Shown one piece after another: positions 17,878 through 28,234 of a DNA stretch of 64,000 bases. The stretch comes from Caulobacter sp. 602-2. Its GTDB lineage: Bacteria; Pseudomonadota; Alphaproteobacteria; Caulobacterales; Caulobacteraceae. Below the pieces are notes generated by a model. It made no database searches. It was not told the origin of the DNA and saw only the letters and a program-made list of their open reading frames with translations. The stretch lies in the NCBI RefSeq assembly GCF_011043625.1, contig NZ_JAAKGT010000001.1, positions 124,001 to 188,000 on the forward strand, read 5' to 3'. Each line of letters opens with the position of its first letter. Position 1 is the first letter of the stretch. Position numbers and translations under genes: made by a program.

Positions 17878-18246
17878 ATGTCCGTCAAGGGAAGCTGCCA
17901 CTGCGGCGCCATCCAGTTCGAGGTCGAGACCGGACCGACCGAACTGACCGACTGCAACTGCTCGTTCTGCGCCAAGCGCGGCAATCTGGTCGCCTACTAC
18001 CAACCTTCCAGCTTCAAGCTGCTGACCGCCCGCGACCGGGTCTCGACCTATCAGTGGGGCGCGTACATGGGCTCGCACCATCACTGCAGCATCTGCGGCT
18101 GCGGAACCCACGGCGAATTCCCCGACTTCAGCAGCGGCGAGGCCGACTACGACCATCCGCGCATCAGCATCAACGTGCGGCTGCTGGAGAATTTCGACCT
18201 TTCGCCGCTGCCGGTGGTGTACCTGAACGGGCGGGATGACTGGTAG
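17878..18246 (+). CDS. GFA family protein (glutathione-dependent formaldehyde-activating-like, zinc-binding)
   Basis: 122 residues. The zinc-binding cysteines are all present: GSCHCGAIQFE near the N terminus, CNCSFCAKRG, and HHCSICGCGTHGEF. Members of this fold were named after an enzyme claimed to join formaldehyde with glutathione, but most have no proven activity. It follows the tRNA-Val gene by 86 bp and starts at an ATG with AAGGGAGA upstream. A related GFA protein is encoded at 51569. Confidence 0.87.
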   Translation: MSVKGSCHCGAIQFEVETGPTELTDCNCSFCAKRGNLVAYYQPSSFKLLTARDRVSTYQWGAYMGSHHHCSICGCGTHGEFPDFSSGEADYDHPRISINVRLLENFDLSPLPVVYLNGRDDW

Positions 18247-18262
18247 GGGGGCATTCAAGATC

Positions 18263-18302
18263 TGTCATCCCGGCCGTCCGCTTCGCTGCGGCCGGGATGA
18301 CA
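18263..18302. repeat. Palindromic intergenic repeat (family A)
   Basis: Perfect 13-bp inverted arms (18263-18275 and 18290-18302, TGTCATCCCGGCC type) enclose a 14-nt centre containing CCGCTTCGCTGC. It sits between the convergent GFA and glycosyltransferase genes and could stop transcription from either side. A related, less perfect copy lies at 52242-52277 with the centre in the opposite orientation. Confidence 0.75.
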
Positions 18303-18316
18303 ATGAAAGTAGCGTT

Positions 18317-19567
18317 CTAGACTAGCGCCTCCAGCGCCCGGGCCGCGCTGCGGCCCTCGGCGTCGCGGGCGATCCTGGCGCCCAGCGTTCTGGCCGCCTG
18401 GCCATAGCTCGGATCGTCCAGAAGCTGGCCCAGCGCATGGGCGATCTTCTCCGGCGAGGCGTCTGGCGAGAGCGTGATGGCCGCGCCGCGGTGGGCGGCG
18501 CGTATGGCGTTGTCGTTCTGGTCGCGGCCCATCGGCAGGCACAGCAGCGGAACGCCGGCCATCAGCGGGCGCAGGGTCGAGCCGTGTCCGGCGTGGGTGA
18601 TGAAGGCGGCGGCCTGGCCCAGCACCGCGCCATGGGGCGCGCTGCGTACGACCTTTACATGCGGCGGGGCCTCGAACTCGGCGGGATCCAGCGTCGGCCC
18701 GGTCGTGACCAGGGCGCGGACGGGCAGGCCGGAAAGGGCGGCGATCACGTTGCGCAGCGTCTGCTCCTGCGCCTGGTAGAGGCTGGAGAACGACACCACC
18801 ACCAGCGGCGCATCGCCGTCCGGCAGCGGGGCGGGGCGGGCCCAGGCCGGATCGGCGAGATAGGGGCCGACATGGGCGAACGGGGCGGGCAGGGGATCGG
18901 GGGCGAAGTCGAAGGCGGCGCTGGTGGCCAGCAGGATCGCGTCCGCCGCGTCGAACTGCGCGAACAGGTCGTCCAGGGGCGCAAGACCGTGCTCGGCGCG
19001 GGCGGCGTTCAGCGCGGGCAGGCCCGACTGGAAGAGACCGCGCGCCATCTGGGCGACCATGGCGTGCATGGACCGTTCCTGGTCGTCGGCCGCCGGGGCC
19101 ATGCCGGCGCCGAACGGCGGGGCGCCGGCCAGGTTGGGCAGCGACCAGATGTTGGCCGACAGCAGGGCGAGCCTGGTCCCACGCGCCTGGGCCGCGACCA
19201 TCACGCCCAGCAAGAGTTCCTGGGTGACGATCACGTCGGCGGGGAAGTCGTCCAGCGCGCCCAGCACATCGTGGGCGTAGGCGGCGGACGGGCCGGTCAT
19301 CACCCGATCCAGCAGGCGTTCGATCACGGCCATCGGATTGTCGGCTTCGAAGTCGCGCAGGCGATCGTCGTCGCGGGTCTTGCCGGTCTGGAACGGCGCG
19401 CTCGTCCAGGCGCGGAACGGAACGCCGAGGGCCTGGGCGTCCGCGGCGTTGGCCGGATCGCTGATCGCCAGCACTTCGTGGCCGCGGGCGATCATGTCGG
19501 CGGCGACCAGCAGCAGCGGCTGCACGTGGCCGCCGCCTTCCCAGGTGGTGAACAGAAAACGCGCCAT
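18317..19567 (-). CDS. GT1-family (UGT/MGT-like) glycosyltransferase
   Basis: 416 residues, GT-B fold. The N terminus ARFLFTTWEGGGHVQPLLLVAADMIARGHEV is the acceptor domain start of MGT/UGT enzymes. The C-terminal nucleotide-sugar motif reads THAGHGSTLRPLMAGVPLLC followed by PMGRDQNDNA, the bacterial form of the UGT signature. Such enzymes glycosylate small hydrophobic acceptors (carotenoids, polyketides, sterols) and not usually polysaccharides. The acceptor here is unknown. ATG 19567 was chosen because the family N terminus starts there; the frame is open 40 codons further. Divergent from the next glycosyltransferase. Confidence 0.83.
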   Translation of the reverse strand: MARFLFTTWEGGGHVQPLLLVAADMIARGHEVLAISDPANAADAQALGVPFRAWTSAPFQTGKTRDDDRLRDFEADNPMAVIERLLDRVMTGPSAAYAHDVLGALDDFPADVIVTQELLLGVMVAAQARGTRLALLSANIWSLPNLAGAPPFGAGMAPAADDQERSMHAMVAQMARGLFQSGLPALNAARAEHGLAPLDDLFAQFDAADAILLATSAAFDFAPDPLPAPFAHVGPYLADPAWARPAPLPDGDAPLVVVSFSSLYQAQEQTLRNVIAALSGLPVRALVTTGPTLDPAEFEAPPHVKVVRSAPHGAVLGQAAAFITHAGHGSTLRPLMAGVPLLCLPMGRDQNDNAIRAAHRGAAITLSPDASPEKIAHALGQLLDDPSYGQAARTLGARIARDAEGRSAARALEALV

Positions 19568-19779
19568 GTCGGATACCCCCGTTTGGCCCCTCGTACGACG
19601 GCCCGGGCGTTCAATCCAGGCGAACCGAAATATGGTTTTTGCGCCGATGCGCGACGCGACGTAGGGTGGCGTCGGGTCGCTGGACAACGGCCCAGCTTCG
19701 GAGGAACCTCCCGGCGCTCGAGCACCTTATCGCTTGGCGGCCGCGCAAGATGGCTCCTTCTGCAGTAGCGAGGTACGGC

Positions 19780-21003
19780 GTGATCGATTTGCTGCCCTCT
19801 TCCCCGCCGAGCCCGGACGCCGGCGCGCCGCAGGACCAGATCAGATCAGCTTCCGGCCGGCCGGCCCGTCTCATCGACACGACGATGCTCTATGCGCCCC
19901 GTAGCGGCGGGGTGCGCCGCTACCTCAACGCCAAGCGCTCCTGGCTGGCCGAGAATCGGCCCGGCGTGCGCCACACGCTGGTGGTGCCGGGGCCGCGCGA
20001 CGCCCATGACGGCCACGGCCGGGTGTCGATCTACGCCGCGCCGCTGCCGTTCGGCGACGGCTATCGCTGGCCGATCGGCAAGACCAGCTGGATGGAGCGC
20101 CTGATCCGCCAGCGGCCCGACGTCATCGAGGCCGGCGATCCCTACACGCCGGGCCTGGCGGCGCTGAAGGCCGGGGCCGCCCTGGGCGTGCCGGTCGTCG
20201 GATTCTGCCACACCGACCTGGGCGCCCTGGCCGCGCTGCACATCGGCGAATGGGCGGAAAAGCCGGTCCAGAAGCGCTGGGCGGCGATCTATCGCCAGTT
20301 CGACCAGGCCGTGGCCCCCAGCCATTTCATCGCTGGCCGGCTGATCGAAGCGGGGGTCCGCGACGCCATCGGCCTGCCGTTGGGCGTGGATGTCGACACC
20401 TTTCATCCGATGCGGGGCGACCGCGCGGCCTTGCGCCAGCGCCTGGGCCTGACCGACCGCCACCGGATCCTCGTCTTCGCTGGCCGCCCGGCGCGGGAAA
20501 AGAAGCTGGACGTGCTGGTCGACGCGGTCGAGCGGCTGGGCGAGCCCTATGTGCTGCTGCTGATCGGGGCCGGCGCGGGCGCGCGGGCCAGCGATCGCGT
20601 GATCTGCATGGATTACCAGCGCGACCCGGAGGCCCTGGCCGCCGTGCTGGCCGGCTGCGACGCCTTCGTCCACGCCAATGACAACGAGCCGTTCGGGCTG
20701 ATCGTGCTGGAGGCCCTGGCCTGCGGCCTGCCCGTGGTCGGCGTCGCCGCCGGCGGGGTCGCCGAAAGCGTCGACGAGCAGGTCGGGGTGCTGGCCCAGG
20801 CTTCGGAAGGCGGCGTGTTCGCCGAGGCGGTCGAGGCGCTGTTCGCCCGCGACATGGCGGCCCTGAGCCGCGCCGCGCGCCTGCGGGCCGAAACCCGCCA
20901 CGGCTGGACGCCGGTGTTCGAGCGGTTGACCGAAATCTATGGCCGGCTCAGCGGCGCGCGGGCCTTCCTGGGCGAAGCGGCCGCGGCGGCCGCTTCGCAC
21001 TGA
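19780..21003 (+). CDS. GT4-family glycosyltransferase
   Basis: About 407 residues from GTG 19780, which has CGAGG 6 nt upstream; ATG 19750 is the alternative. GT-B fold: a glycine-rich acceptor loop in LYAPRSGGVRRYLNAK, LVVPGPRD, then the donor domain with VFAGRPAREKKLDVLVDAVE and the E-x7-E motif in NDNEPFGLIVLEALACGLPVVG. Members transfer sugars from activated nucleotides with retention, often to lipids or polysaccharide primers. Acceptor unknown. It ends 16 bp from the convergent luciferase-like gene. An Ala-rich tail closes the protein. Confidence 0.84.
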   Translation: MIDLLPSSPPSPDAGAPQDQIRSASGRPARLIDTTMLYAPRSGGVRRYLNAKRSWLAENRPGVRHTLVVPGPRDAHDGHGRVSIYAAPLPFGDGYRWPIGKTSWMERLIRQRPDVIEAGDPYTPGLAALKAGAALGVPVVGFCHTDLGALAALHIGEWAEKPVQKRWAAIYRQFDQAVAPSHFIAGRLIEAGVRDAIGLPLGVDVDTFHPMRGDRAALRQRLGLTDRHRILVFAGRPAREKKLDVLVDAVERLGEPYVLLLIGAGAGARASDRVICMDYQRDPEALAAVLAGCDAFVHANDNEPFGLIVLEALACGLPVVGVAAGGVAESVDEQVGVLAQASEGGVFAEAVEALFARDMAALSRAARLRAETRHGWTPVFERLTEIYGRLSGARAFLGEAAAAAASH

Positions 21004-21019
21004 TAGAAGAAGACAGGCC

Positions 21020-22033
21020 TCAGGCGGCCTTGCGCAGATCTTCGCGCAGGGACGCCAGGATCTCGTAGCTGCGCAGGCGCGCGGCGTGGTCGTGGATCTG
21101 CGAGGCGGCCATCACCTCGTCGGCGCCGGTGGCCTCGATCACCGCCCGCAGCTTGGCCGACACGGTCTGGGGCGAGCCGATCGCCGAGTAGCGGAAGGTG
21201 TTGTTGACGCCGGCCAGTTCGGCGGGCGAGGCGATGGCGCTGATGTCGTCGACCGGCGGCGGCAGCAGGCCCGGATTGCCCCGGCGCAGCGCCAGGAACT
21301 GCTGCTGGGTCGAGGTGTGCAGGCGCTGGGCCTCCTCGTCGGTGTCGGCCGCGCAGACCCCGATGCAGATCATGAAGTAGGGCTTGTCGAGCTGGGCCGA
21401 CGGGCGGAAGCCGCGGCGATAGACCTCGACGGCCTGCATCAGCTGCTCGGGCGCGAAGTGGGCGGCGAACGCGTAGGGCAGGCCCAGCGCCGCGGCCAGC
21501 TGCGCGCCGTAGGTGCTGGAGCCCAGCAGCCACAGCGGCACGTCCTGGCCTTCGCCGGGAATCGCGCGCACGGCCTGGTCTTCCGTGGCCGGCTTGAACC
21601 AGTGCTGCAGCTCGACGACGTCCTCGGCGAAGCGGTCGACCGAACCCGCATAGCGACGCAAGGCGCGGATCGTGGCCTGGTCGGTGCCCGGCGCGCGGCC
21701 CAGACCCAGGTCGATTCTGCCCGGATGCAGGGCTGCGAGCGTGCCGAAAGCCTCGGCGATCATCAGCGGCGCATGGTTGGGAAGCATGATCCCGCCCGAT
21801 CCGACCCGGATTTCTTTGGTTCCGGCGGCGACGTGACCAATAACCACGGTTGTGGCGGCGCTGGCGATACCGGGCATGTTGTGGTGCTCGGCCAGCCAAT
21901 ATCTGTGGAAACCTAGCGACTCGGCATGTCGCGCGAGGTCCAAAGTATTGGCGAGCGCTTTACTGACCGTTGTTCCTTGAGGAACCGGCGACAGGTCGAG
22001 GACGGAAAAAGGGAGATCGGCGGACTGGGTCAT
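21020..22033 (-). CDS. LLM-class flavin-dependent oxidoreductase (luciferase-like)
   Basis: 337 residues of the bacterial luciferase-like TIM-barrel family, MsnO8/YhbW type. Visible: [16 protein letters not shown] start ([14 protein letters not shown]), [73 protein letters not shown]. These bind FMN and oxidise small molecules with O2; the substrate is not predictable. ATG 22033 gives the family N terminus; an upstream in-frame start would add 17 unrelated residues. No operon partner. The 141 bp upstream to the tRNA-Asp gene shows nothing I can name. Confidence 0.87.
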   Translation of the reverse strand: MTQSADLPFSVLDLSPVPQGTTVSKALANTLDLARHAESLGFHRYWLAEHHNMPGIASAATTVVIGHVAAGTKEIRVGSGGIMLPNHAPLMIAEAFGTLAALHPGRIDLGLGRAPGTDQATIRALRRYAGSVDRFAEDVVELQHWFKPATEDQAVRAIPGEGQDVPLWLLGSSTYGAQLAAALGLPYAFAAHFAPEQLMQAVEVYRRGFRPSAQLDKPYFMICIGVCAADTDEEAQRLHTSTQQQFLALRRGNPGLLPPPVDDISAIASPAELAGVNNTFRYSAIGSPQTVSAKLRAVIEATGADEVMAASQIHDHAARLRSYEILASLREDLRKAA

Positions 22034-22174
22034 GCCCGCTACATCGGGATGCGACCGGTCGGTAACAACCGCCTGGCGACACAATTTGTCGCAGTCGTGC
22101 CGGCGGACGCGCGCGCAAACGGCAGCGCTCGACGCTTAAACGGGCAACTTGAAAAAGTGGGGGGGAGGGGAAAG

Positions 22175-22251
<77 letters not shown>

Positions 22252-22320
22252 GTCGCGTAGGGCCGCAAAACCCTACGAAGCGCTCGCTTTTACCTCGGAT
22301 CGCTGCCTTCCAGAAGAAGG

Positions 22321-22397
<77 letters not shown>

Positions 22398-22597
22398 ATT
22401 TGCTGTCCGCCGAGGCGGAAGTGCGACCCGCCGTGCGGCGAGGGGCGTCTGATATGTCGGGCCGAGACTCGTGTCAACGGCCATGTCGCAGAACCTGTGG
22501 ATGGCTTGCAGTTGCGATCGTTTCTCAATGTGCCCCAGGCGTTTGAAGCGTGGGAAATGCTGGGCTACAACGCGGCCGATTCAAGCCAAGGGCTGTC

Positions 22598-22975
22598 ATG
22601 ACCGCCTTCCTTCTCCAGTACCTGCCGATCGTGATCTTCATCGGGATCGCGGCTGTTATCGGCATCGTCTTCATGTTGGCCGCCGCCGTGCTCGCGCCCA
22701 AGGCGCCGGACCCGGAAAAGCTGTCCGCTTACGAATGCGGCTTCAACGCCTTCGACGATGCGCGCATGAAGTTCGACGTCCGGTTCTACCTGGTGTCGAT
22801 CCTCTTCATCATCTTCGACCTCGAAGTGGCGTTCCTGTTCCCGTGGGCCGTCACTCTTATGAAGTTGCCTGCCGACGTCGCCGCTTACGCCTTCTGGTCC
22901 ATGCTGGCCTTCCTGGGCGTTCTGACCGTCGGCTTTATCTACGAATGGAAGAAGGGCGCCCTCGAATGGGAGTGA
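22598..22975 (+). CDS. nuoA: NADH-quinone oxidoreductase subunit A
   Basis: 125 residues with three membrane helices. A membrane-arm subunit of complex I at the junction with the peripheral arm. [39 protein letters not shown] is the conserved TM1-TM2 loop and second helix, including the Cys known to be exposed in the active/deactive transition of mitochondrial ND3. ATG 22598 starts the conserved N terminus. It is first in the nuo operon; 200 bp separate it from tRNA-Asp, where I see no confident promoter. It overlaps nuoB by 10 nt. Confidence 0.97.
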   Translation: MTAFLLQYLPIVIFIGIAAVIGIVFMLAAAVLAPKAPDPEKLSAYECGFNAFDDARMKFDVRFYLVSILFIIFDLEVAFLFPWAVTLMKLPADVAAYAFWSMLAFLGVLTVGFIYEWKKGALEWE

Positions 22976-23550
22976 TCGTTCCCGCCAACAGCTCGCCCGT
23001 CGTTCCGGCCGGCGCCGCTGGCCGCTCGACCGTGCAGGGCTATGACCCCAAGCTGCACGACGCCTTCTTCGACGGCGTCTCCCAGCAGCTGGCCGACAAG
23101 GGCTTCATCACGGCCGCCGCCGACGACCTCATCACCTGGGCCCGCACCGGCTCGCTGATGTGGATGACGTTCGGCCTGGCCTGCTGCGCCGTCGAGATGA
23201 TGCACTCGGCCATGCCGCGCTACGACCTGGAGCGCTACGGCTTCGCCCCGCGCGCCAGCCCGCGTCAGTCGGACGTGATGATCGTCGCCGGCACGCTGAC
23301 CAACAAGATGGCTCCGGCTCTGCGCAAGGTCTACGACCAGATGCCCGAGCCCCGCTACGTCATCTCGATGGGCAGCTGCGCCAACGGCGGCGGCTACTAT
23401 TACTATAGCTACAGCGTCGTGCGCGGCTGCGACCGCGTCGTGCCGATCGACATCTACGTGCCGGGCTGCCCGCCGACGGCCGAAGCGCTCGTCTACGGCG
23501 TGCTGCAGCTCCAGAAGAAGATCCGTCGCACGGGGACCATCGAGCGATGA
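22966..23550 (+). CDS. nuoB: NADH-quinone oxidoreductase subunit B
   Basis: 194 residues. Carries the terminal 4Fe-4S cluster N2 that hands electrons to quinone. Cluster ligands: the paired Cys in [13 protein letters not shown], the Cys in [20 protein letters not shown], and the Cys in [13 protein letters not shown] 22966 overlaps the end of nuoA; the open frame extends upstream but through nuoA. Ends with an ATGA overlap onto nuoC. Confidence 0.97.
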   Translation: MGVIVPANSSPVVPAGAAGRSTVQGYDPKLHDAFFDGVSQQLADKGFITAAADDLITWARTGSLMWMTFGLACCAVEMMHSAMPRYDLERYGFAPRASPRQSDVMIVAGTLTNKMAPALRKVYDQMPEPRYVISMGSCANGGGYYYYSYSVVRGCDRVVPIDIYVPGCPPTAEALVYGVLQLQKKIRRTGTIER

Positions 23551-24149
23551 GCCAAGACCTCGAAGCCCTCGGCCAGGCGATCGTCGCCAATTCGGCCGGC
23601 GCGATCTCGTCGTATCACGTGGCGTTCGGCGAGCTGAACGTGCTGGGTTCGACCAATCGCGTGGTCGAGCTGCTGACCTATCTGCGCGACCACCCCGACT
23701 ACCGCTTCCACCAGCTGGTGGACCTGACGGCGGTCGACTACCCCGAGCGCGCCGCGCGCTTCGACGTGGTCTACCACCTGCTGTCGATGGTGAAGAACGT
23801 CCGCATCCGCGTGAAGGTGCAGACCGACGAAGACACCCCGGTTCCGAGCGCCACGCCCGTGTTCCCGGTCGCCGACTGGTTCGAGCGCGAAGTGTTCGAC
23901 ATGTACGGCGTGTTCTTCGAGGGCCACCCCGACCTGCGCCGCATCCTGACGGACTACGGTTTCCACGGCCACCCGCTGCGGAAAGACTTCCCGATGACCG
24001 GCTATGTCGAGGTCCGCTACGACGACGAGCTCAAGCGCGTCGTCTACGAACCCGTGAAGATCACCGAGTACCGCGCATTCGACTTCCTCTCTCCGTGGGA
24101 GGGCGCCAAGTACGCCCTGCCGGGCGACGAGAAGGCGGAGAAGGCTTAA
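23547..24149 (+). CDS. nuoC: NADH-quinone oxidoreductase subunit C
   Basis: 200 residues, the 30-kDa subunit of the peripheral arm. [66 protein letters not shown] are the family signature. It is a separate gene here, not fused to nuoD as in Escherichia coli. Start overlaps the nuoB stop by 4 nt; nuoD starts 3 nt after the stop. Confidence 0.97.
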   Translation: MSQDLEALGQAIVANSAGAISSYHVAFGELNVLGSTNRVVELLTYLRDHPDYRFHQLVDLTAVDYPERAARFDVVYHLLSMVKNVRIRVKVQTDEDTPVPSATPVFPVADWFEREVFDMYGVFFEGHPDLRRILTDYGFHGHPLRKDFPMTGYVEVRYDDELKRVVYEPVKITEYRAFDFLSPWEGAKYALPGDEKAEKA

Positions 24150-24152
24150 GTC

Positions 24153-25403
24153 ATGACTGGCACGAACGCTCCCGCCGCGGCGACCGACTTCTTCCGCGAT
24201 GAACCGACGGTTCCGGCGATCCCGGAAACCCCGGTCCGCAAGTTCAACATCAACTTCGGCCCCCAGCACCCGGCCGCGCACGGCGTGCTGCGTCTGGTGC
24301 TGGAGCTCGACGGTGAAATCGTCGAACGCGTCGATCCGCACATCGGCCTGCTGCACCGCGGCACCGAGAAGCTGATGGAAGCGCGCACCTACCTGCAGAA
24401 CATCCCGTACTTCGACCGCCTCGACTACGTGGCGCCGATGAACCAGGAACATGCGTTCTGCCTGGCGATCGAGAAGCTGCTTGGCGTGGAAGTGCCCAAG
24501 CGCGGCCAGATCGTCCGCGTGCTGTTCTGCGAGATCGGCCGCATCCTGAACCACCTGCTGAACGTGACGACCCAGGCCATGGACGTCGGCGCCCTGACGC
24601 CGCCGCTCTGGGGCTTCGAAGAGCGCGAAAAGCTGATGATCTTCTACGAGCGCGCCTGCGGCGCTCGTCTGCACGCCAACTACTTCCGTCCGGGCGGCGT
24701 CCACCAGGACCTGACCCCGAGCCTGATCGACGACATCGAGAGCTGGGCGAAAGCCTTCCCGAAGGTGTGCGACGACATCGAGGGCCTGATCACCGACAAC
24801 CGCATCTTCAAGCAGCGCAACGTCGACATCGGCGTCGTCAGCAAGGAAGACGCCTGGGCCTGGGGCTTCTCGGGCGTGATGGTGCGCGGTTCGGGCATCG
24901 CCTGGGACCTGCGCCGCAACCAGCCGTACGAGAACTACAACGAGTTCGAGTTCGACATCCCGCTGGGCAAGAACGGCGACTGCTACGATCGCTATCTCTG
25001 CCGCATGCAGGAAATGCGCGAGAGCACCAAGATCATCCTGCAGGCCGTGGCCATGCTGCGCGCCACGCCGGGCCCGGTGCTGAGCGAGGACAACAAGGTC
25101 AGCCCGCCCCGTCGCGCGGAGATGAAGCGCTCGATGGAAGCCCTGATCCACCACTTCAAGCTCTACACCGAGGGCTTCAAGACGCCGGAAGGCGAGGTCT
25201 ACGCGGCCGTCGAAGCCCCCAAGGGCGAGTTCGGCGTCTACGTCGTCAGCAACGGCACCAACAAGCCGTACCGCTGCAAGATCAAGGCTCCGGGCTTCTC
25301 GCACCTGGCCGCCATGGACTGGATGAACCGCGGCCACCAGCTGGCCGACGTTTCGGCCATCCTGGGCTCGCTCGACATCGTGTTCGGCGAGGTCGACCGA
25401 TGA
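24153..25403 (+). CDS. nuoD: NADH-quinone oxidoreductase subunit D
   Basis: 416 residues, the 49-kDa subunit, which forms the quinone pocket with Nuo[23 protein letters not shown] contains the quinone-binding His loop; [14 protein letters not shown] ([16 protein letters not shown]), RADYVAPM-like ([14 protein letters not shown]), and the C-terminal DIVFGEVDR are hallmarks. The N-terminal 25 residues ([20 protein letters not shown]) are variable. Its stop overlaps the start of the SnoaL-like gene by 4 nt. Confidence 0.97.
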   Translation: MTGTNAPAAATDFFRDEPTVPAIPETPVRKFNINFGPQHPAAHGVLRLVLELDGEIVERVDPHIGLLHRGTEKLMEARTYLQNIPYFDRLDYVAPMNQEHAFCLAIEKLLGVEVPKRGQIVRVLFCEIGRILNHLLNVTTQAMDVGALTPPLWGFEEREKLMIFYERACGARLHANYFRPGGVHQDLTPSLIDDIESWAKAFPKVCDDIEGLITDNRIFKQRNVDIGVVSKEDAWAWGFSGVMVRGSGIAWDLRRNQPYENYNEFEFDIPLGKNGDCYDRYLCRMQEMRESTKIILQAVAMLRATPGPVLSEDNKVSPPRRAEMKRSMEALIHHFKLYTEGFKTPEGEVYAAVEAPKGEFGVYVVSNGTNKPYRCKIKAPGFSHLAAMDWMNRGHQLADVSAILGSLDIVFGEVDR

Positions 25404-25732
25404 GCCTCGAGACCATCGCCCAGGCCCAGCTCGACGCCTACAACGCCCAGGACCTGGACGCCCACTGCGCCCACTTTTCGGACGACGTGGTCGTTGCCGG
25501 CCTGAACGGCGAAGTGGCGCGCACGGGCATCGAGGCCTATCGCGCCTTCTACGCCAAGACCTTCGCCGAGTTCCCCAAGAACAACGCCAAGCTGCTGAAC
25601 CGCATCGTGGTCGGCTCGAACGTGATCGATCACGAGCACGTCGACCGCGGCAACGGCGACGAACCCTTCCAGGTCGCCGCCATCTACACCTTCAAGGGCG
25701 ACAAGATCGTCCGCGTGGATTTCGCCCGATGA
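25400..25732 (+). CDS. SnoaL/NTF2-like small protein inside the nuo operon
   Basis: 110 residues with the NTF2-like cone fold typical of SnoaL or ketosteroid-isomerase relatives: [59 protein letters not shown]. It is not a known complex I subunit. ATGA overlaps join it to nuoD upstream and to nuoE downstream, so its translation is coupled to both. No catalytic residues can be assigned. It could be an assembly factor, an accessory subunit, or a passenger enzyme. Confidence 0.85.
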   Translation: MSLETIAQAQLDAYNAQDLDAHCAHFSDDVVVAGLNGEVARTGIEAYRAFYAKTFAEFPKNNAKLLNRIVVGSNVIDHEHVDRGNGDEPFQVAAIYTFKGDKIVRVDFAR

Positions 25733-26412
25733 GCGTCCGTCGTCTCGCCAAGGAACAGCCCGAGAGCTTCGCTTTCTCGAAGGAAAGCCAGGCCAAGGCC
25801 GACTGGTGGAAAGCCAAGTACCCCGCCGCCCGCAAGCAGTCGGCGGTGATCCCGATGCTGTGGCTGGCCCAGAAGCAGGAAGGCTGGGTGCAGGAGCCCG
25901 CGATCCAGGAGATCGCGCGCCAGCTCGAGATGCCGGTCATCCGCGTTCTGGAAGTGGCCACCTTCTACGTGATGTTCCAGCTGGCCCCGGTGGGTAAGAC
26001 CGCCTTCGTCCAGCTGTGCGGCACCACGCCCTGCCAGCTGCGCGGCGCGCTCGACCTGCGCTCGGTGCTGGAAAAGAAGATCGGCCCGGCCCACTCGGTG
26101 TCGGCCGACGGCAAGTTCAGCTGGGAAGAGGTCGAGTGCCTCGGCGCCTGCTGCAACGCCCCGATGGCGGCGATCAACGACTACTACTACGAAGACCTGA
26201 CGCCGGAGAGCCTGGCCCAGATCCTCGACGACTTCGCCGCGGGCAAGGCCCCGCAGCCGGGCAGCTATGAGGGCCGCAAGGCCTCGGAGCCGAAGGACAA
26301 GATCCAGACCCTGACCGATCCGAAGCTGTACGACGGCTCGGCGGCCAAGAAGATCAAGATCCCGAACCTGCCCGAGAAGCCGAAGAAGACCAAGGCGGAG
26401 CCCGCCGCCTGA
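25729..26412 (+). CDS. nuoE: NADH-quinone oxidoreductase subunit E
   Basis: 227 residues, the 24-kDa subunit with 2Fe-2S cluster N1a. Cluster ligands are in CGTTPCQLRG and CLGACCNAP. The thioredoxin-like fold begins after an N-terminal helical region (SAVIPMLWLAQKQEGWV). The last 60 residues extend past the usual core as a charged, Lys- and Pro-rich tail (KIKIPNLPEKPKKTKAEPAA), as in some alphaproteobacteria. Coupled to its neighbours by a 4-nt overlap before and a TGATG junction after. Confidence 0.95.
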   Translation: MSVRRLAKEQPESFAFSKESQAKADWWKAKYPAARKQSAVIPMLWLAQKQEGWVQEPAIQEIARQLEMPVIRVLEVATFYVMFQLAPVGKTAFVQLCGTTPCQLRGALDLRSVLEKKIGPAHSVSADGKFSWEEVECLGACCNAPMAAINDYYYEDLTPESLAQILDDFAAGKAPQPGSYEGRKASEPKDKIQTLTDPKLYDGSAAKKIKIPNLPEKPKKTKAEPAA

Positions 26413-26648
26413 TGACCGACGTGGCCGTCCAACAGAAGAAGCGCTTCACGACGATGATCGCCATCGACGTCGTGTGCTTCCTGCTGGCCGGCGCGGCGAT
26501 CGTCGGCCACGTGGCCATGGGCGTGGGCTGGCTGCTGCCGGTCTTCGTCCTGGCCATCGTCGCGGGCCTGGGCGCCCAGATCTGGTTCGTGGTCGGGTGG
26601 CTGAAGGCCACCAAGCCGCAGGATCCGCAAGCGGGGAGGGCGCCATGA
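26412..26648 (+). CDS. Two-helix membrane protein between nuoE and nuoF
   Basis: 78 residues with two hydrophobic helices (about 15-36 and 41-63). Its ATG overlaps the nuoE stop codon by one base, and its stop overlaps the start of the next small gene. I recognise no family. The position suggests an accessory or assembly factor for complex I, but nothing in the sequence proves it. Confidence 0.8.
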   Translation: MTDVAVQQKKRFTTMIAIDVVCFLLAGAAIVGHVAMGVGWLLPVFVLAIVAGLGAQIWFVVGWLKATKPQDPQAGRAP

Positions 26649-26905
26649 GCGACGACCTCGCCGACAAGCGTCGGGCCTACGTCGCCACGATCCGGAGCCT
26701 GTACCGCAAGGAACGGGCCTTCGGGTTCCTGGCCAGCTTGGCCGGGGTGCTGCTGCTGATCTGGGGCCGGGAGGTCCCCGGCGCGCCAGCCTGGGCTACG
26801 CCCACAGGTCTTTTGGTGATCGGCGCCGGTTGGCTGCTTTTCGCCTATGTCATCGTCCGGCGGACGCGCTATGTCCGCACCCATCCATTCGATCCGCAAA
26901 GCTAG
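26645..26905 (+). CDS. Second small membrane protein between nuoE and nuoF
   Basis: 86 residues. An N-terminal charged region ([20 protein letters not shown]) precedes two hydrophobic helices (about 26-43 and 51-70) and a basic tail. GGGAGGG lies just before the ATG. It overlaps the preceding gene by 4 nt; nuoF starts 4 bp after its stop. Family unknown to me. Confidence 0.78.
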   Translation: MSDDLADKRRAYVATIRSLYRKERAFGFLASLAGVLLLIWGREVPGAPAWATPTGLLVIGAGWLLFAYVIVRRTRYVRTHPFDPQS

Positions 26906-26909
26906 AGTC

Positions 26910-28229
<1,320 letters not shown>

Positions 28230-28234
28230 CGAGA

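Noticed and set aside
22398..22597. Promoter of the nuo operon
   Set aside because: The 200-bp region must contain it, but I found no pair of boxes good enough to mark; several TTGCAG-like hexamers lack a partner.
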